DNA from: Chaetorhynchus papuensis
Taxonomy: Eukaryota; Chordata; Aves; Passeriformes; Rhipiduridae
DNA length: 64,000 nt
Direction of reading: 5' to 3'
Assembly (NCBI GenBank): GCA_013396525.1
Contig: VWYX01000825.1
Location: 248,001-312,000, forward strand
Shown here: positions 59,161-64,000 of the stretch, one piece after another
Numbering within the stretch: the stretch's first letter is position 1
How the letters are laid out: every line of letters starts with the position of its first letter
Position numbers and translations under genes: made by a program
The notes under the pieces: generated by a model
What the model saw: only the letters and a program-made list of their open reading frames with translations
Database searches by the model: none
Told to the model about the DNA's origin: nothing

Positions 59161-61663
59161 GACTAAAAGTTATGAACAAAGGAAAAGGTGGAAGATTAAA
59201 GAGGAAAAAGAAACCATGGTAGGAAAAGTGTCAAGAGAAGGGATTATTACAACAGGAAGTAACAGAAAGAACATTTTGGACAAATTGTTTACACAACGTT
59301 GTATCTTTAAATATATATACCATGTAGGGTGATTAATTAGCTGTTGTTACTTCTGTAACCAGATTTAAATTTTTCTTGATGCTTAATGAATGAATGAAAA
59401 GAAGTCTGAAGCATGTTTTACTGGGAAAGCGATATACAAGCAATGCAGAGCATGAGTGAGCAAAATCATAATATTTTCTAAACTACCAACATCAAGCCAT
59501 GAAATACACATTTTAAAATATTTCAGAGATGCTCATTAATGTAGTATAAAATCCCTCACTTCAGCAGTGCAGGTCTCAGAAGACAAGTTGAGAAAGAAAG
59601 GCAAAAAAAAAAGAAAAATGTACATACAAACCAAATATTTCAGCTTAAACATTAAGCTTTGAAGGAATACATTTCAACCACACAGTGCTGGACCTACAAC
59701 ATCACCCATGCAGATGCTGAATTTTGAAGCAGATCAGCCCTTTCCTTACTGTCTGGAACAAGCCTTTGCTTTCTTGCTGGAACCTTCAAAATAAATGGCT
59801 TGAGAGTCTCTCTGTTGATCATGGCCAGTGCTCAAATTTTTCTCGTGTGAATCTAACACTCCATCCTCCTTAGCATAAATTCTAAAATATCTCCTCAGGA
59901 ATTCTGAAAATGGCCTCCACACAGAACTGGAATACTAGAGCAGAAGAGAAGGCTATTTTGCCACAAATGTGGAATTAGCATTTACAGGCCCATAGTTATT
60001 TTACTGAGAGCAGACATCTCAGAACACACATGGTGTGGCACCTAGATTTAGAGGGAACAGAGATATGTGTGGAAAACAGAATTTGGACTTCTTCTTCTCA
60101 AGCCTGTTGGGGATGAGACAAGACGTAGTGGATAAATAGGAAGGCTTCAGGCAGAAGAAGAGAAATAATACAAGGAAAGCGTGGGAATGAGAAAGAAATG
60201 CAAACACTGACCAGACAACTCCAAAAAAAGGCTTTCCACAGATACGTACAAATTTAAGCAAAACAAACTACAGTGCTGAACTGAAACAGTTCAATTGCTG
60301 CCCAGTGCATCGGTCGAAATGAAGGCAATGTTACTTGATGGATGACAGTGTACTCCACAGCTCTTGACAACCATTCACTCCTTGACAAGAACTTGGAGAG
60401 AACTGCAATTGCAGGAGGATGTTCTGAACGTGGGAGATATCACTGGTATTGATCTTCCTTGTTGAATTTTGTAGCTTGCTTTGCAGCTTCTGCATACTTA
60501 ATCTCTAAGAATTCTTATGCTGACTTCTAAGAATTCATCAGGTCAGAGGGAAAAGTCAGAAGTTTGGACTTAAAATCTAGAATTAAGCAGCTAAAAATGT
60601 GCAGCAAACAAAAAATTTAGGCATAGGACAAAATATTAACTAACAATATCTACTACCTATAATTTTGTAATTATATCCGTTTTTCTGATTGGTTTAACTA
60701 CAACAGCTCTGCACTAAGACAGACCTTAAAATACAATGTGATTTCAATCCAAAACATTGTTATTTGTCTTTTTTAGCCTTTCATAAAAGTTGCAGTCTCC
60801 TTTGTTTTTTTTCCTTCCAGCAGATCCTGACAGGATCAAGCATGGCTATTGGAATAATATGTCTACCAAGTGTAGCCTGATTCTCATTTAGAAGCAAAAC
60901 AAAAGAGCAAGCCATTGTCTTAATTTGGAATGAAACCTAAACAAATAATTTCAGAGACTCAAGAATGGTTTGTCAGGTTTTCCACTCATTTTTCATTTTG
61001 AAGTTCTTTGTTTCCTTTTCAATGGGAAACAAAACACAGAAATGCTGGAACGAATCCCCCTCTTCCCCCAGTAATTCTGGTCTACTTTTTCAAGACTAAG
61101 AGGAAGGGGCAAAACAGAGATCAGACAAACTTTTGGATGCTTACGTGAATTAAACTACCAAGACTTTAAAGTTGTGCCAGTGTGAGAGCAGCATGAAAGA
61201 ATTTGGAATTCTCTGATATGCTCTTTCTTTGTTGTGACAAAAAGGAGCAGACAAGGATGTGGGCTATTTTTTTTTGGTTTTTTGTCAGCTTTTCTTCTTG
61301 TTGTTATATTGTCTTCAAGAAAGATAAACAAAGACAAGACAAGTATGAATTTCAGGGCACTTCCTGAAGAGCTTTGTGTTCAAACTTGCATCCTGTGCAT
61401 CATCAAGAAACTGCTTTCCACTTGTACATGTCTGTGTCTGTTAATCCACCCACATTGCAGTCCTATAAGATCATAGACATTTATGTCACTCAAAATTCTA
61501 CTGCTTCCAGTTATATGTCAATCACAGTTACTCCCTGAATACCCTGGGTGGCTGTCAATCTGTTACCAGAGCAGAATCACTTTCACCTACTCTGAGAATT
61601 TATGCTTTTCATCATGACTGTAGAACAGAAATATCCTTTGCTAATAACAGGTGTTAGCAGTGT
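59161..61663. other. AT-rich non-coding sequence
   Basis: Nothing recognisable was seen apart from short homopolymer runs. No ENTH-domain exon of the expected neighbour was found on either strand. Confidence 0.5.
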
Positions 61664-61700
61664 AGAGTCATAAAATGGTCTGGGTTGGAAGGGTCCTTGT
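61664..61700 (-). mobile_element. Very short CR1 3' end remnant
   Basis: AGAGTCATAAAATGGTCTGG followed by GTTGGAAGGGTCCTTG matches the reverse-oriented terminal bases of bird CR1. Similarity fades after about 37 bases. Confidence 0.7.
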
Positions 61701-63553
61701 CCTGACATACTCAAGGGTTATTTACCATTGCTTCAATTGTATTTTCTTTCTCATCATCCTCCTTTAAGCAAGTTGCTTTTATTCTGGTATAGAAAAAAAA
61801 AAAGCCTTATTTCCCTGTTCAACTGCTGTCAGCAGTGCACTGATAAACCCAACTTATTTAAACAACTAGTGGCTTGCTGTAGATTCTAAGCCTTTTCTGT
61901 AAAGGGAGATAAACATCTCAAATAAGACATGCTTGGATACTAGTTGTGTGTGTTATCAGCCAGTACATAAGCAGAGAAACCTGTTATCAATTTCTGCTTC
62001 TACTTTTAAAAACCAAACCAGCTCCAGGGGGGCAGTTAACCAGAAATTCACTTTAAGGAAACAGATACAAACTGACTGACTTCACTGGGTCAATGCCCCC
62101 TCATTTCACATGAAGACTTGGCCTACCATTTCAACAGAGTTAAGAGATATCAGACCTGTCTCTGCATGACTTCAGATACACTTCACTGACACATGATGAA
62201 GCTTCCATATCAGGTATGAATTTCCTGATAAAGATTATATTCCCTTCCTTAGGTACTTGGGATGCTCTGGGTGTGATTACACAGTGTCTTATCCCACTCC
62301 AGCTATGCCTAGCCCTTTCATAGCCTGTTACACAATAGTGCGATGCAGCTAATTTCATTTAATTCTTAAGGGCATTAACACAAAGGATATGATAAAACAC
62401 AAGGCATTAATTAGAGGCACTATCAACAGCAGTTAAACTGTCAATTGGATAAAAGACAGCCCATCTTTAAACTTAGCTTTTCAGTAACAGCTACAGAAAA
62501 GCATTACAAATATTCTGTATTTTTTAGAATAAATTTTTTCTAAGCTAAGGGCATCTAAAGATGCCCTTTAGTTGTTCAGGTCTACTAAATAGGTCCTCTT
62601 TTTGTTTTAAAGGTGATCAGAGATGCTTGTGAGTGCCCACTGAAGGATGCTGTCTTCTTGCTCTAACAACAAAGGAGGATCAGCTTTAGTTGCAGTAGAG
62701 GCACTGGTGATATTGCTACATACTGCAGGAGAAACATACTGCAGGAGAAACATCCTACTCCTCCCAAGCCCTTGTTGCAGAGGAGAGAAAGAAACAATCA
62801 ATTTTTTTGTGTGCATTAAATATCTGTGTCTCATCATCTGGATTTCTCGTGGCTGCACAGGCAATCATCTCCTGTCTCAAGCATTTTACAAACATTGGCA
62901 CTTAGGCCAGCTGGTTCATTACACACAGATACCAGTCAAATATGTTGCAATTTGCAACTCCCTTGCCCTTCTTCCTCCTCTTACAGCATAAAATGGTTGA
63001 AAAGATATCCTCATAACGCTCAGAGTGACTTGTGTGTGAACATTCACTGTGTCATTTATCATTTCTGCATTTCTTTCTCACCATGACTCGGTAGCGTTCA
63101 GTGGAGGTGAGCAGAATGCTTCCACTCCCACGAGATCATCAGACTGCTTTGCCAGGAGCTCTGCAGATGAAAGGCCACTGCTGGTTAACAATGCTGCCCG
63201 TGGAGCCTGGAGCAAACATATGCTGTTTAAAATGTGCTCAGCTTGAACAGGACACACATCCTGCTTAATGCAGGGTCTTCAGCTTCCTGAAGTATATCAA
63301 AATAAGTCTGGTTTGAAAGTTATTGATTAATGAAGTAGTAGTATAGATAGCAAAGCAGGTCCTACCCCATATATTATGATATATATTTAAAAGTAAAGTC
63401 CAGTCTGCCAGGAAGAAATTATATAAAAAATCGGGGATTTTGGAAGAGGTTTGGTTTGATTCAGGCAACTATTCACAAGTGCAGATGCACTTTGGACCTG
63501 CAGATGTTAAAAGCTTGTTCTCGAAATTTCTACCTCATGGTGCTGAAGTTCCA
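61701..63553. other. Non-coding sequence with a hairpin and a 16-bp tandem repeat
   Basis: A perfect inverted repeat lies at 62547-62568 and a 16-bp tandem duplication at 62721-62752. No exon was recognised. Confidence 0.5.
62721..62752 (+). repeat. 16-bp perfect tandem duplication
   Basis: TACTGCAGGAGAAACA is repeated twice without a gap. Confidence 0.95.
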
Positions 63554-63668
63554 CATAGAGTCAAAGAATAGTTTAGAGTGGAAAAGACCTCCTTGATCAA
63601 GTCCAGACATTTCACTAACACTGCCAAGTCCACCTCTAAACCATGTCCCTGAGTGCCTCACCTACATC
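63554..63668 (-). mobile_element. CR1 LINE 3' end fragment
   Basis: ATAGAGTCAAAGAATAGTTT, then GTGGAAAAGACCTCCTTGAT, CAAGTCCAGAC and CTCTAAACCATGTCCCTGAG plus GTGCCTCACCTACA follow the order of the reverse-oriented CR1 3' end of the subtype with the ACCATGTCCC block. This is the same block, in opposite orientation, as the fragment near 36.9 kb. It is 5'-truncated. Confidence 0.85.
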
Positions 63669-64000
63669 AGCATTACATTGTTGCAAAGCTCTTTGCTTGT
63701 TCGTAGGCAACTTTTACCTTTACACTTCCCAGCTTCTCATGTTCAAAAGCATATCACTACATTACAAAGTAGTGAACAATACACTGAAGTATGAAACTCA
63801 GCCTCTAGAGACATCCAGTACACCACAGGGGGGCATTTTCCAAAGATGATGAAGACTGCTTTGGGAAGGATGTGTAGCAGGGGAACTTTTTTGGAAGCTG
63901 GCAGTTTTAGGGAGAGAGGAACACAGGACAGAAAAATAGAATCAAGGATCAGAGCCAACTAACATAAAAAGGGATTTAAGGCCAGGATGACTGAAAGGAA
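63669..64000. other. Right-edge sequence, nothing recognised
   Basis: No exon or repeat family was seen in the last stretch. Confidence 0.5.

Noticed and set aside
62647..62991. 114-codon plus-strand frame near the right edge, considered as an ENTHD1 exon
   Set aside because: It has none of the ENTH domain residues I would expect and contains the 16-bp tandem duplication. Chance is more likely.
1..64000. CRISPR arrays, operons, tRNA or rRNA genes
   Set aside because: No regularly spaced direct repeats, cloverleaf-like sequences or rRNA cores were noticed. The gene structure is that of a spliced vertebrate gene.

Overview
The window looks like avian nuclear DNA. It holds one recognisable protein-coding gene, spread over small exons on the minus strand with clean GT/AG splice sites, plus several CR1 retrotransposon copies (the dominant bird LINE) and one bird-type endogenous-retrovirus solo LTR. 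I saw no bacterial-style gene density, operons, tRNA, rRNA or CRISPR. I cannot name the species from sequence alone.

Positions 1-13600 carry the coding part of GRAP2 (GADS), the haematopoietic SH3-SH2-SH3 adaptor, read right to left. Seven coding exons (13574-13497, 10425-10334, 8084-7965, 6264-6096, 4464-4333, 2986-2867, 644-465) splice in frame. They sum to 891 nt, giving 296 residues plus a stop. The order is N-terminal SH3, SH2, linker, C-terminal SH3. By family knowledge the SH2 domain docks on phosphorylated LAT and the C-terminal SH3 holds SLP-76, coupling antigen and collagen receptors to calcium signalling. The protein is shorter than human GADS (330 aa) because the Gln/Pro-rich stretch of the linker is absent. 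The 3' UTR runs off the left edge.

Positions 13600-64000 contain no exon I can recognise. Part of this is probably the long 5' intron of GRAP2 and the rest upstream intergenic DNA. A GC-box/CCAAT cluster at about 40.4-40.63 kb is the best promoter candidate, but its direction is unproven. The rest is AT-rich sequence with dead CR1 copies: a long, very old one at about 19.06-20.83 kb (+), an endonuclease/RT fragment at about 44.05-45.35 kb (-), an old 0.8-kb copy at about 58.35-59.16 kb (-), and short 3'-end pieces near 36.9, 46.6, 56.8, 61.7 and 63.6 kb. A perfect solo LTR with a 5-bp target duplication sits in a GRAP2 intron at 3019-3556.

I found no convincing previously undescribed multi-gene system. 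The most interesting observations are the two linker exons that look like a tandem exon duplication, the shortened linker with its retained RRHTDP and DxxD motifs, the Asp-to-Asn change in the N-terminal SH3 ALYDY motif, the datable solo LTR, and several small tandem or inverted repeats in the upstream region.
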